From contig JADJOR010000001.1 in NCBI GenBank assembly GCA_016713665.1, positions 186,001 to 250,000 on the forward strand: a DNA stretch of 64,000 nucleotides, given 5' to 3'. The position numbers and the translations under genes are program-made. The DNA comes from Deltaproteobacteria bacterium (lineage in GTDB: Bacteria; Myxococcota_A; UBA9160; UBA4427). Below are positions 11,619 through 20,454 of this stretch, in pieces; the first letter of the stretch is position 1; each line of letters starts with the position of its first letter. The notes beneath the pieces are model-generated. The model was not told where the DNA came from, searched no databases, and saw nothing but the letters and a program-made list of their open reading frames with translations.

Positions 11619-12633
11619 ATGGCCGACGAACCGAGCCCGGTCGATCCCACGGCGACCCGGCGCAGCTTTCGCCTCCTGCTCGAGTACGACGGGCGCGACT
11701 TCGAGGGCTGGCAGCTGCAGGCTGGCGATCGCCCGGCTCGGACGGTGCAGGGCGTGCTCGAGGCGGCCTTCGCGTCGATCGGCTGTCCGGCCTTCCGCCT
11801 GCAAGCCGCCGGACGCACCGACGCCGGCGTCCACGCCGAAGGCCAGACCGCGAGCGTCGGGCCTCGAGCGCGCCCTCGAGCCCCGGTCCCTCGTGCGCGC
11901 CCTCAACGCCCGGCTCCCCGACGACGTCGTGGTCCGCGGCGTCGTCGAGGTCGCCCCGGGCTGGAACGCGGCCGACGCCGCGACGGCCAAGCTCTATCGC
12001 TATCGGATCTGGAACGGCGAGGTCCGCTCGCCGCTGCGGATCGCGCGCTTCGCCTGGATCCCGGAGCCCCTCGATCCCGGGCGGATGCGGGCAGCGGCCG
12101 CGGCCTTCGTCGGGACCCACGACTTCAGCGCGCTGCGGGCCTCGGGCTCGTCGGCGAAGACGAGTGTGCGGACCATCCGATCGATCGCGGTCGAAGGGGA
12201 GGGCCGGGGCGAGATCGTGATCGACGTGGTCGGAGAGGGCTTCCTGCGCCACATGGTGCGCAATCTGGCGGGGACCCTGATCGAGGTCGGCCGCGGGCGC
12301 TTCCCGGTCGGGGAGGCGGCGGCAATCCTCGCGTCCGGGGACCGGGGGCGCGCGGGGCGGACCGCCCCGGCCCAGGGCCTGACCCTCGTCCGGGTCTGGG
12401 ACTCGGTCGATCCCGAGGCCCGGTCGTCCCGACGGAGGGGGGGCGGGCGGCGGGGTCGATCCGGGGGCGCTCGATCCGAAGGCGGGTCGATCCAGAAAGG
12501 CCGGCCCCCGTGGGGTCCGACGGGTCCGGGACGGGACCCGAGGCCGGGGTCGACCCTCGATCAGGCCCGCGCGGGTCCATCGCTGGGCCGATCCGGGGTC
12601 CCAGCGATTGACGGCGGCAGTCCCGTCGGGTAA
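11619..12633 (+). CDS. truA: tRNA pseudouridine(38-40) synthase TruA, frameshifted here
   Basis: TruA isomerises uridines 38-40 in the tRNA anticodon arm. FRLLLEYDGRDFEGWQ and AAGRTDAGVHAEGQ (catalytic Asp in GRTDAG) are read in frame 3. From the GGG run at 11859-11861 the coding frame becomes frame 1 (one extra base): LVRALNARLPDDV, KLYRYRIWNG, GTHDFSALRASGS, GFLRHMVRNLAGTLIEVGRG. Typical TruA ends near LTLVRVWD, at about 12402. The remaining 75 codons to 12633 are Gly/Arg/Pro-rich and overlap a likely rplM promoter, so the true end is uncertain. Confidence 0.85.
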
Positions 12634-12637
12634 AAAT
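12608..12637 (+). promoter_or_regulatory. Sigma-70-type promoter of rplM-rpsI
   Basis: TTGACG (12608-12613, 5 of 6 to the -35 consensus) is followed by a 17-base spacer and TAAAAAT (12631-12637), the only A/T-rich hexamer nearby. It lies about 115 bases before the rplM start, a fitting distance for a ribosomal-protein leader. It also lies inside the doubtful truA tail. Confidence 0.6.
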
Positions 12638-12751
12638 GCGCCCTCTCGAAGACCCCGTCCGGGGTCTCGGGATCCGTCCGTCCCCCGACTCTTCGGACGA
12701 TTCGACTATTGATGGCGGCGCTCCTGCGCCGTCCGGAGTGGACCACGCAAG
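12638..12751 (+). promoter_or_regulatory. rplM leader with two hairpins
   Basis: Two perfect small hairpins lie between the promoter and rplM: AGACCCC/GGGGTCT at 12650-12667 and CGGCGC/GCGCCG at 12716-12731, the latter 20 bases before the ATG. r-protein leaders often carry autoregulatory structures. That this one binds L13 is only a guess. Confidence 0.35.
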
Positions 12752-13196
12752 ATGCCCAAGCGAGCCTTTGCGGCGACCCGCAGCGTCACCGCCGATGAAA
12801 TCGATCGCCAATGGTACGTCGTCGACGCCCAGGACCTGATCCTCGGCCGCCTGGCGACGCGGGTGGCGACGGTGCTGCGCGGGAAGCACAAGCCTTCCTA
12901 TACGCCCCATACCGACACGGGCGACCACGTCATCGTCGTGAACGCCGACAAGATCGTGCTGACCGGCCGCAAGCGCGAGCAGAAGATGTACCACCGCCAT
13001 ACCGGCTACCTGGGACACGTCCGCTCGATCAACGCCGACAAGCTGCTCGCGTCGGCCCATTCCGATCGGGTGGTGCGGGCGGCCGTCCGCGGCATGCTCC
13101 CGAAGAACACCCTCGGCCGGCAGATCCTTTCGAAGCTCCGCGTCTACGCCGGCCCCGAACATCCCCATGCCTCGCAGCAACCGGAGGTCCTCCCCG

Positions 13197-13204
<8 letters not shown>
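12752..13204 (+). CDS. rplM: Large ribosomal subunit protein uL13
   Basis: An early-assembly protein of the 50S subunit. The blocks RQWYVVDAQDLILGRLAT, GDHVIVVNADKI, KMYHRHTGYLGH, AVRGMLPKNTLGR and VYAGPEHPHASQQPE are all present. The 150-residue length is normal. The sequence is intact, unlike its partner rpsI. The TAG stop overlaps the beginning of rpsI, which starts at TTG 13197. Confidence 0.98.
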
Positions 13205-13595
<391 letters not shown>

Positions 13596-13618
13596 GACGT
13601 TCTTCGTCCATTCGACGC

Positions 13619-13654
13619 GGCCCGCTCGGACTCGAGCGGGCCGTTTCGTTTTCG
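13619..13654 (+). terminator. Rho-independent terminator of rplM-rpsI
   Basis: A perfect 10-bp stem GGCCCGCTCG/CGAGCGGGCC (13619-13628 and 13633-13642) with a 4-base loop is followed by GTTTCGTTTTCG. It lies 24 bases after the rpsI stop. Confidence 0.85.
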
Positions 13655-13722
13655 GGACGTCGCGCGCTCGACCTCGTGCATCGCGCGCTGCACCGCGTGG
13701 CGCGTCGTACGCCGTCGGATGT

Positions 13723-13752
13723 TTGACGCCCACCGCGGGTCCGGGCTATACC
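13723..13752 (+). promoter_or_regulatory. Sigma-70-type promoter upstream of the Nudix gene
   Basis: TTGACG (13723-13728), an 18-base spacer and TATACC (13747-13752). The -35 element is identical to that before rplM. A leader of about 165 bases without obvious coding follows before the ATG at 13917. Confidence 0.5.
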
Positions 13753-13916
13753 CAACCAGACCCCCCCGGTCGAAGAAGGTGTGACGCGAAAACGAATCCG
13801 CAGCGTGCCGAGCGCTGCGACGCGCGACCGCGCCGAGACAGGCGCACTCTCGACTTGCTCCGCAACCTGTCCGAGCCTTTTGGCGCCGGAGGGACGCGGC
13901 CGGCGGAGCTTCCCCG

Positions 13917-14396
13917 ATGACACGTTATTTCGCAGCGGATCCGACGGAGCTGGGATTGTCGGTCTCCGCGCTCGTCTACCGCGGCGGCGAGGTCCTGCTC
14001 ATGCGTCGATCGGATAATGGCCATTGGGGCCTCCCCGGCGGCTTCGTCGAGAAGGGCGAGTCCGTGGCCGCGGCGGCCCGGCGCGAGGTCGAAGAGGAGA
14101 CGGGCTACACGATCGAGCTCGGTCGGTTGATCGGGGTCTACTCGGACCCGGCGACCCAGATCGTCGACTATGGCCCGAAGAAGGGCGTGGGGCCGGATGG
14201 CGGGGACCGGCGGATCCACGTCGTGAACCTCTGCTTCGAGGCGCGTGCGCTCGAGGCGGGGACGGCGACGACCCCCGACGAGACGCTCGAGATCGGCTTC
14301 TTCGATCCGCGGCGTCTCCCGGAGCCGCTGGTGCCGATCCAGCGGATCCGGATCGAGGACGGGCTCGCGGGGCGCGAAGCGGCGGCGGTGCGTTAG
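13917..14396 (+). CDS. Nudix hydrolase
   Basis: Hydrolyses a nucleoside diphosphate linked to another moiety; the substrate cannot be read from sequence. The Nudix box GX5EX7REUXEEXGU is complete from Gly42 to Tyr64 (GFVEKGE...REVEEETGY), with HWGLPGG just before. The 159-residue single-domain protein has an N-terminal strand set ending YRGGEVLLMRR. It has its own promoter candidate and precedes pyrG by 73 bases in the same direction. Confidence 0.9.
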   Translation: MTRYFAADPTELGLSVSALVYRGGEVLLMRRSDNGHWGLPGGFVEKGESVAAAARREVEEETGYTIELGRLIGVYSDPATQIVDYGPKKGVGPDGGDRRIHVVNLCFEARALEAGTATTPDETLEIGFFDPRRLPEPLVPIQRIRIEDGLAGREAAAVR

Positions 14397-14469
14397 GGGA
14401 AGACGGGGCGTTGGGTGACGGTGGTGGGTTGGGTGAAGAGGAAGCTCAGGTGAAGAGGGGGGAATCCAG

Positions 14470-16134
14470 ATGAGTCCGCGGCCGACCAAATACATCTTCG
14501 TGACGGGCGGCGTGATGTCGTCCCTCGGTAAGGGTCTCGCCTCCGCGTCGATCGGCGCGCTGCTCGAGGCGCGCAGCCTGCGTGTCACCTTCCTCAAGCT
14601 CGACCCCTATCTGAACGTCGATCCCGGAACGATGAACCCGTTCCAGCACGGCGAGGTCTACGTCACGGAAGACGGCGCCGAGACCGATCTCGACCTCGGT
14701 CATTATGAACGCTTCACCACGACTCGCCTCGGCAAGGTCAACAACATGACCGCCGGCAAGATCTACGACACGGTCCTCTCCCGCGAGCGCCGCGGCGACT
14801 ACCTCGGCGGCACGGTCCAGGTCATCCCCCACGTGACCGACGCCATCAAGGAGGCGATCCGCCGGGCGAGCCAGGACGTCGACGTGATCCTCGTCGAGAT
14901 CGGGGGGACGGTGGGCGACATCGAATCGCTGCCCTTCCTCGAGGCGATCCGCCAGTTCCGCGCCGATGCGGGGCGCGAGAACTGCTGCTTCATCCACGTC
15001 GCGCCGGTCCTCTACCAGTCGACGGCGGGCGAGGTCAAGACGAAGCCGGTGCAGCATTCGGTCAAGGAGCTGCAGTCGGTCGGCCTCGCGCCCGACATCA
15101 TCCTGTGTCGAACCGATCGCTTCCTCTCGAAGGCGATCAAGAGCAAGATCGCGCTCTTCTGCAACGTCGACGAGGACGCCGTCATCACGGCCAAGGACGT
15201 CGATTCGATCTACGAGGTCCCGCTCGCCTTCGCGAAGGAGAATCTCGACGAGAAGATCGCGCAGGTCCTGAACATGTGGACGGGCCGGCCGGATCTGCGC
15301 CATTGGGAGCGCCTCTACACCGTCCAGCGCAATCCCGAGAAGGTCATCACCATCGGCATGGTCGGGAAATACGTCGACCTGACCGAGAGCTACAAGAGCC
15401 TCAACGAAGCGCTCTACCACGGCGGCTTCGCCTGCGCCGCCGAGGTCCGGATCGAGTACTTCGACTCGGAGAAGCTGGAGCTGCCGACCGTCCTCGATCA
15501 TCTCGACGGCATCCTGATCCCCCACGGCTTCGGCGCCCGCGGCGTCGAGGGGAAGATCCGGGCCATCCGTCATGCGCGGGAGAAGGGCATCCCCTTCCTC
15601 GGCATCTGCTTCGGCATGCAGCTCGCCTGCTGCGAGTACGCCCGCAACGTCGCCGGCCTCGAGCGCGCGAACTCGACCGAGGTCGATCCCGACACGCCGC
15701 ATCCCGTGATCGACTTCATGCCCGACCAGCGTGACGTCTCGGCGAAGGGCGCGACCATGCGCCTCGGCGCCTATCCCTGCGCGCTCGTCCCGGGCTCGAA
15801 GGTCGCCCAGATCTACGGCGCGACGGAGATCAGCGAGCGCCACCGCCATCGCTACGAGTTCAACCCGGCCTACCGCGCGAAGCTCGAGGCCGCGGGTCTC
15901 GTCTTCTCCGGCTCGAGCCCCGACGGCAAGCTCGCCGAGGTCATCGAGCTCCCGAACCATCCCTTCTTCGTGGCCGCCCAGTTCCACCCCGAGTTCAAGA
16001 GCAAGCCCTTCGCCCCCCATCCGCTCTTCGAGGCCTTCGTCCGCGCCGCGGGCAAGCGCCAGGCGATCCGACCGGGCCCGAAACCCGAGCCGACCCGTCG
16101 ATCCGGGGCGGCGGAAGAGGGCGAGACGCGCTAG
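14470..16134 (+). CDS. pyrG: CTP synthase
   Basis: Makes CTP from UTP, ATP and glutamine in the cytoplasm. The N-terminal synthase domain starts KYIFVTGGVMSSLGKGLAS with the P-loop and contains the expected LDPYLNVDPGTMNP and EIGGTVGDIESLPF. The C-terminal class I glutamine amidotransferase domain has its nucleophile in PFLGICFGMQ and the His-Glu pair in AAQFHPEF. The length is 554 residues with a short charged tail. AGGGGGGAATCCAG precedes the ATG. Expression is usually CTP-sensitive, but no attenuator was recognised here. Confidence 0.98.
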   Translation: MSPRPTKYIFVTGGVMSSLGKGLASASIGALLEARSLRVTFLKLDPYLNVDPGTMNPFQHGEVYVTEDGAETDLDLGHYERFTTTRLGKVNNMTAGKIYDTVLSRERRGDYLGGTVQVIPHVTDAIKEAIRRASQDVDVILVEIGGTVGDIESLPFLEAIRQFRADAGRENCCFIHVAPVLYQSTAGEVKTKPVQHSVKELQSVGLAPDIILCRTDRFLSKAIKSKIALFCNVDEDAVITAKDVDSIYEVPLAFAKENLDEKIAQVLNMWTGRPDLRHWERLYTVQRNPEKVITIGMVGKYVDLTESYKSLNEALYHGGFACAAEVRIEYFDSEKLELPTVLDHLDGILIPHGFGARGVEGKIRAIRHAREKGIPFLGICFGMQLACCEYARNVAGLERANSTEVDPDTPHPVIDFMPDQRDVSAKGATMRLGAYPCALVPGSKVAQIYGATEISERHRHRYEFNPAYRAKLEAAGLVFSGSSPDGKLAEVIELPNHPFFVAAQFHPEFKSKPFAPHPLFEAFVRAAGKRQAIRPGPKPEPTRRSGAAEEGETR

Positions 16135-16226
16135 AACCTGCGCGTTCGTCGGTCGGGCCCGGAGCCGACCCGTGGGCCCGTCGCGCGAGCGGCCGCCCGG
16201 GACGGTTTGAAAGCCCGAGTGGGATC

Positions 16227-16302
16227 GGGGCGTTAGCTCAGTTGGTAGAGCACCGTGTTCACACCGCGGGGGTCACTGGTTCGAGTCCAGTACGCCCCAC
16301 CA
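16227..16302 (+). tRNA. tRNA-Val (anticodon CAC)
   Basis: A full cloverleaf of 76 bases: acceptor GGGGCGT/ACGCCCC, D-arm GCTC/GAGC, anticodon stem CCGTG/CGCGG around TTCACAC, T-arm ACTGG-TTCGAGT-CCAGT, with encoded ACCA. The CAC anticodon reads the GUG valine codon. It is followed 88 bases later by tRNA-Arg. Confidence 0.95.
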
Positions 16303-16390
16303 GTTCTCGCGCTCGACGAAGAATCCAGATCCAGGGGCGGCCACTCCAGACCACCGCCCCGACATGCTCGGCGCATCACCCGCCGAACGT

Positions 16391-16467
16391 GGCCCGGTAG
16401 CTCAGCTGGATAGAGCACCAGCCTCCGAAGCTGGGGGTCGCGCGTTCGAATCGCGCCCGGGTCACCA
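16391..16467 (+). tRNA. tRNA-Arg (anticodon CCG)
   Basis: A 77-base cloverleaf: acceptor GGCCCGG/CCGGGTC with one G-T pair, D-arm GCTC/GAGC, anticodon stem CCAGC/GCTGG around CTCCGAA, T-arm GCGCG-TTCGAAT-CGCGC, with encoded ACCA. CCG reads the CGG codon, which is frequent in this GC-rich genome. No integrase or repeated tRNA 3' end was seen nearby. Confidence 0.95.
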
Positions 16468-16870
16468 CCATCTCCGCCCGTAGCAGAGCCGCCGATGTGA
16501 GAGACCAGCTTCGGACAGAAGCTGGGGGGGGAGCCGCGACCGAATAGGGAGCGGCGAGTGCGACCGATCAGGGAGCGGCGAGTAGGAGCCGGGCAGCACG
16601 CCCCCCATCTCTGCCCCACCCCCCCCGCCCGGCGACCCGGACGCGCGTTCGGGTTGCCCCCTGAACTCCGCTCCTGCCCCCCCCCCTCCCGTCCTCCTGC
16701 CTTTTCCGTCCCGCCCCCCCCCCGATCCTGAGGGGTGCAAATGAGGCAAATTTTCGTAGACACCTCCGGATCCCAGGTGTAGGGTGATTGCGGGCAGAGC
16801 TCGTCCGCAGGGTCGACCCGTGGCGCGCGTCTCCGAATCGATGTCCAGGAACGAACAGGGGAATACAAAC
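16468..16870. other. Non-coding gap with G/C homopolymer runs
   Basis: No protein-like frame was seen. It holds an 8-G run (16524-16531), an 8-C run (16619-16626) and two 10-C runs (16677-16686, 16714-16723). It also has a tandem duplication and, near 16737-16766, the most A/T-rich patch around (GCAAATGAGGCAAATTTTCG), likely part of the promoter region of the PEP-CTERM gene. No clear sigma-70 or sigma-54 site was assigned. Confidence 0.5.
16536..16583. repeat. Tandem duplication, two 24-nt units
   Basis: Units 16536-16559 and 16560-16583 match at 22 of 24 positions and share AGGGAGCGGCGAGT. They lie between tRNA-Arg and the PEP-CTERM gene. Confidence 0.7.
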
Positions 16871-18187
16871 ATGCAGCAGAATTCGAAATGGATCCGGAAA
16901 GCGATGGCGTTCGGCGCGGTCGCGTTCCTGTTCGGTGCTGGAAGCGCCGAAGCCGCGACGCGTGGCATGACGGGATCGCTCGGGGTGCAGAACCCCTCGA
17001 CGACGGCGCCCTATCTCTGGGAGGGCTCTCCGGCGATCCTCGGCAAGAAGCAGGGCGCCTACCCGCCGACCGCCGGCTTCGCGACCGTCCAGGTCGCGGG
17101 TGCGACGGCCGGGACCTTCGTCGGTCGCCAGGTGACCCTGGCTGCCAACAAGATGAACTTCGCCGGCGGGCGCTTCCGCGACTTCCCGGCCTTCCCGAAC
17201 GTCGGTCAGACCATCAAGACCTTCATGTCGGTGCAGGAGGCTGCGACGTTCATGGCGGGCGCTGGCGCCCTCGCGGGCTGCCCCGGGCCCGGCTGCTTCA
17301 ACAACGGCGCGGGAACGGCGATCAGCTGGTGTCCGCCGCTCGCCCACAATCCGGCGGCTCCGGCTCCGGGGACCGCTGGGGCTCAGGTCGGCAACTGGAA
17401 CTGCACGAGCTACGGCAATCCCGGCGCGGGCAATCGCCGCGGCATCATCCGCATCAGCAACGACGTGGGCGCGCAGCACTTCGGCGGGACGCTCTCGGTC
17501 CTGCGCAACTTCAACTCGAACGTCTGGCGCGTTCCGGTCGCGCCGTCGACCCCGATGGCCAACAACGCCCAGGTCTCGCGGACCTGGATGTCGCCGATGA
17601 ACTTCGGCTGGACGCCGGGCCGCAACAACTTCGAGTTCGCGGGCCTGCCGGGCAACAACGGTCCCCGCATCCTCGCGCGCCTGAACGCGAACGGCGCCAT
17701 CGAGGCGACCTTCGGCTGCGCCAACGGTGTCGGCACCGTCGGCGTGCCCTACGCGGGCATCCCGCCGATCATCGGCCCGTTCAACCCGATCGTCGGTCCC
17801 GGCAATAATTGCGGGACCGATCCGGTCGCGAAGCCGCCCGGCCAGGGCTGGGGCTTCAAGATGACGACCGGCACGATCTCGGGCTCGGACGACTTCCCGT
17901 TCTCCGACGAGACGACCGCGCTCGGGACGCCCTTCCTCCCGAACCGCGTCATCCAGACGGCGATGCAGGGCTTCTTCTTCACCCGCATGGGTGACGACTC
18001 GGTCGTGGGCACCGTCCGCAACCTCGTGCTCCTCGGCGGATCGGTGACGGTCGATCCCTCGAGCGGCAACGTCTTCAACCGGGTCACGAGCCTGCGCATG
18101 CGCCTGCAGGTTCCCGAGCCGGCCGGAGCGGCAGGTCTGCTGGTCGGCGCGGGGGCTCTCCTCGCGTTCGCCCGACGCCGACGCTAG
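16871..18187 (+). CDS. Exported PEP-CTERM-sorted protein of unknown function
   Basis: An N-terminal signal peptide (MQQNSKWIRKAM, hydrophobic core, cleavage after AEA) and a C-terminal VPEPAGAAGLLVGAG...RRRR tripartite tail mark a substrate of the exosortase/PEP-CTERM pathway. The 438-residue body is Gly/Asn/Pro-rich with four Cys in the central part (AGCPGPGC, GNWNC, plus NNC later), and I recognise no domain in it. ATG 16871 was chosen because the signal peptide starts there, 9 bases after AGGGG. The gene is monocistronic, ending in a strong terminator. It could be a surface or matrix protein. Confidence 0.85.
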   Translation: MQQNSKWIRKAMAFGAVAFLFGAGSAEAATRGMTGSLGVQNPSTTAPYLWEGSPAILGKKQGAYPPTAGFATVQVAGATAGTFVGRQVTLAANKMNFAGGRFRDFPAFPNVGQTIKTFMSVQEAATFMAGAGALAGCPGPGCFNNGAGTAISWCPPLAHNPAAPAPGTAGAQVGNWNCTSYGNPGAGNRRGIIRISNDVGAQHFGGTLSVLRNFNSNVWRVPVAPSTPMANNAQVSRTWMSPMNFGWTPGRNNFEFAGLPGNNGPRILARLNANGAIEATFGCANGVGTVGVPYAGIPPIIGPFNPIVGPGNNCGTDPVAKPPGQGWGFKMTTGTISGSDDFPFSDETTALGTPFLPNRVIQTAMQGFFFTRMGDDSVVGTVRNLVLLGGSVTVDPSSGNVFNRVTSLRMRLQVPEPAGAAGLLVGAGALLAFARRRR

Positions 18188-18225
18188 GGCAAACCGCTTC
18201 CGGAAATCGGAAGAGCGGATGAATC

Positions 18226-18264
18226 GGGGCGGACGATCATCGGATCGTCCGCCCCTTTTCGTTT
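18226..18264 (+). terminator. Rho-independent terminator after the PEP-CTERM gene
   Basis: A perfect 12-bp stem GGGGCGGACGAT/ATCGTCCGCCCC with a 6-base loop (18238-18243) is followed by TTTTCGTTT, 38 bases after the stop. Confidence 0.9.
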
Positions 18265-18324
18265 CGGGCGTCGACATCGAAGGGGTGGTTGTGGAGCCCG
18301 GAGCGCGGGGCGATGATCGGGGGC

Positions 18325-18774
18325 ATGACTTCGATCTCGAGCGCTGCGTTTTCCCACGTCGGTCTCTGTGTCTCCGATCTCGATCGCGCGCTGCGCTTCT
18401 ACGTCGACGGGCTCGGCTTCGAGCCCTACGCGCGCTTCGACCTCGAGCGCAACGTGGCGGAGGTCGATCCGCCGGTGAAGCTGACTTCCTGCTTCATCCA
18501 GAAGGGCGGGCTGCGGCTCGAGCTGCTGCACTACTACTCGCCGGGGGTCTTCGGCGATCCGTCGAATCGGCGCAACCAGCGCGGTCTCACGCATCTCTCC
18601 TTCGTCGTCGACGACATCGACGCGGCGGCGGCGCAGCTCGTGGGCTTCGGCGGGACGATCGTCGCGGGGACGCGGAACGTCGGCGACCCGGACGCGGTGC
18701 AGACGATCTTTCTGGCGGATCCGGACGGGACGCGGGTCGAGCTGATGAAGCTCGCGAAGGGGCAGGCCTGGTGA
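18325..18774 (+). CDS. VOC-superfamily (glyoxalase/dioxygenase-like) protein
   Basis: One vicinal-oxygen-chelate module pair: SHVGLCVSDLDRALRFYVDGLGF opens the first beta-alpha-beta-beta-beta unit, and THLSFVVDDIDAAAAQL...FLADPDGTRVELMK forms the second. His and Glu at the usual metal positions (FSHVGL, RLELLHYY, RVELMK) suggest a metal-dependent enzyme of unknown substrate. The start at 18325 gives a 149-residue protein; the longer start at 18289 adds an unconserved segment. It is first in a three-gene operon with a PNPOx-like protein and an LLM oxygenase. Confidence 0.82.
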   Translation: MTSISSAAFSHVGLCVSDLDRALRFYVDGLGFEPYARFDLERNVAEVDPPVKLTSCFIQKGGLRLELLHYYSPGVFGDPSNRRNQRGLTHLSFVVDDIDAAAAQLVGFGGTIVAGTRNVGDPDAVQTIFLADPDGTRVELMKLAKGQAW

Positions 18775-18784
18775 GGAGTCGATC

Positions 18785-19423
18785 ATGAATCGCGCACAGC
18801 AGCAATTCGGTCCGCCGCTCGAGCTCGTGACGAAGAAGATCTTTCCGGCGTTGAACGAAATGCTCGCCGAGTTCGTGCGCGCGGCGCCTTTCGCCGTCCT
18901 CTCGACCGCGGACGCGGCGGGCAACTGTGACGCGTCGCCGAAGGGTGGGAAGCCGGGCTTCGTGAAGGTCCTCGACGCAGGGCGGCTGCTCGTCCCGGAT
19001 GTCGCGGGCAACAAGCTCTTCCAGTCCTACGAGAACCTCGAGACGAATCCGAAGGCGGCGCTGCTCTTCCTGATTCCGGGCTGCGATTGGACGGTGCGCG
19101 TGAATGGTCGCGCCTCGGTCGTCGGGAAGAGCGATGGCCGGCTCGCGGGCATCGATCCCGAGGTCTTCGCCCCGGACGAGAACACGAAGATCCTGCAGGG
19201 GCTCCTGCTCGAGGTCGACGAGGCCTACGCCCAGTGTCCGCGGGCCTTCACGTTCTCGAAGCTGTGGGACGTCGAGCGGATCGAGGCCTCACGCGAGGCG
19301 GACGCGAATCGCTACTGGCTCGGCCGCTGGAAGCAATCGATGAAGGGCCTCGCCGACGAGCTCCTCGCGGAGACGGAGCCAGAGAAGACGGAGAAGGCGC
19401 AGGCCGGGGAATCGCATGGCTGA
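18785..19423 (+). CDS. Pyridoxamine 5'-phosphate oxidase-like flavin protein
   Basis: A split-barrel FMN-binding fold: APFAVLSTADAAGNCDASPKGG, then RLLVPDVAGNKLFQSYENLETNPKAALLFLIPG. This pattern is typical of the PNPOx-like/MSMEG-type general oxidoreductases rather than true PdxH, which has a distinct C-terminal signature. The product is 212 residues with a Glu/Lys-rich tail. It starts 10 bases after the VOC gene and overlaps the LLM gene by 8 bases, so these three probably act on one substrate class. Cofactor (FMN or F420) cannot be decided. Confidence 0.8.
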   Translation: MNRAQQQFGPPLELVTKKIFPALNEMLAEFVRAAPFAVLSTADAAGNCDASPKGGKPGFVKVLDAGRLLVPDVAGNKLFQSYENLETNPKAALLFLIPGCDWTVRVNGRASVVGKSDGRLAGIDPEVFAPDENTKILQGLLLEVDEAYAQCPRAFTFSKLWDVERIEASREADANRYWLGRWKQSMKGLADELLAETEPEKTEKAQAGESHG

Positions 19424-20441
19424 GCGAACCATGAAGCTGCCGCGATTCGGGCTCTACTACGACTTCCGCAATCCGGCCTTCGCGGGTCGATCCTTTGCGC
19501 GGCTCTATGCGGAGACGATCGAGCAGGCGGCCTGGGCGGAGCGCGCGCTCGGCTTCGGCTCGGTCTGGATCTCGGAACATCATCTCGCCGTCGACGGCTA
19601 CACGCCCTCGCCCCTGACGCTCGCGGCGGGGATCGCGACCCGGACCGAGCGGATCCAGATCGGCACGAGCATCCTGATCCTCCCGCTGCATCATCCCGTC
19701 CGCCTCGCCGAGGACGCCCTCACGGTCCACGCGATCTCCGGCGGTCGCTTCAAGCTGGGCGTCGGCCTCGGCTATCGCGAGGTCGAGTTCGCGGGCTTCG
19801 GCATTCCGATGCGCGATCGGCGCGGGCGCCTCGAGGAGGGGCTCGCGATCCTGCGCGCCGCGTTCTCCGGTGAGACCTTCACCCACCGCGGCCGCCACTT
19901 CGACCTCGGTACGATCACGATCACGCCGAAGCCCGATGCGAGCGGAGGCCCCGAGCTCTGGATCGGCGGCTTCGCCCCCGTCGCGATCGAGCGCGGGGCT
20001 CGCATGGCCGACGGGATGGTGCTCCCGATTCCGAAGCTCTGGGCGCTCTACCAGAGCGAGTGCGCGAAGCTCGGTCGCAAGCCGCGGATCGCCGCGGGCT
20101 ACCACTGGATCCTCGGCGACGATCCCGAGGCCGAGCTCGCGGCAGGCGCGCCCTATCTGATCCATCAGGCCAACGAATACGGTGCCCACGGCGCCTACGG
20201 TCCGGCGGATCAGTGGCGGCCGATCACGGATCCGAAGGAGCTCGTCACCCGCGGTCCGTGGGAGCTGAAGGACGCCGAGGGCGCGGCGGAGGTCGTCGCG
20301 GAGGCGGTCCGGGCGGGGGTCGAGGACGTCCACTGGTGGACGATCTTCCCGGGCGAGCCGATCGAGCGCTCGAACGCGCGGCTCGAGTACTTCGCGAACC
20401 AGGTCGTGCCGCGGGTCCGGAAGAAGCTCGGGATCGGCTGA
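19416..20441 (+). CDS. LLM-class flavin-dependent oxidoreductase
   Basis: A luciferase-like TIM-barrel monooxygenase. FGSVWISEHHLAVDGYTPSPL is the conserved flavin-site block, followed by IQIGTSILILPLHHPVRLAEDALTV and GGRFKLGVGLGYREVEFAGFG. The length of 341 residues is normal for the bacterial luciferase group. An internal ATG at 19431 (MKLPRFGLYYDF) is the alternative start. It overlaps the PNPOx-like gene. The partner flavin reductase is not nearby. Confidence 0.85.
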   Translation: MAERTMKLPRFGLYYDFRNPAFAGRSFARLYAETIEQAAWAERALGFGSVWISEHHLAVDGYTPSPLTLAAGIATRTERIQIGTSILILPLHHPVRLAEDALTVHAISGGRFKLGVGLGYREVEFAGFGIPMRDRRGRLEEGLAILRAAFSGETFTHRGRHFDLGTITITPKPDASGGPELWIGGFAPVAIERGARMADGMVLPIPKLWALYQSECAKLGRKPRIAAGYHWILGDDPEAELAAGAPYLIHQANEYGAHGAYGPADQWRPITDPKELVTRGPWELKDAEGAAEVVAEAVRAGVEDVHWWTIFPGEPIERSNARLEYFANQVVPRVRKKLGIG

Positions 20442-20454
20442 GCTTCGAAGCCGG

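Noticed and set aside
14446..16020. A 524-codon minus-strand frame opposite pyrG
   Set aside because: Shadow of the well-conserved CTP synthase gene; composition is typical of antisense frames.
16391..16467. tRNA-Arg as an attachment site for an integrated element
   Set aside because: No integrase, no repeated tRNA 3' end and no change in base composition was seen downstream.
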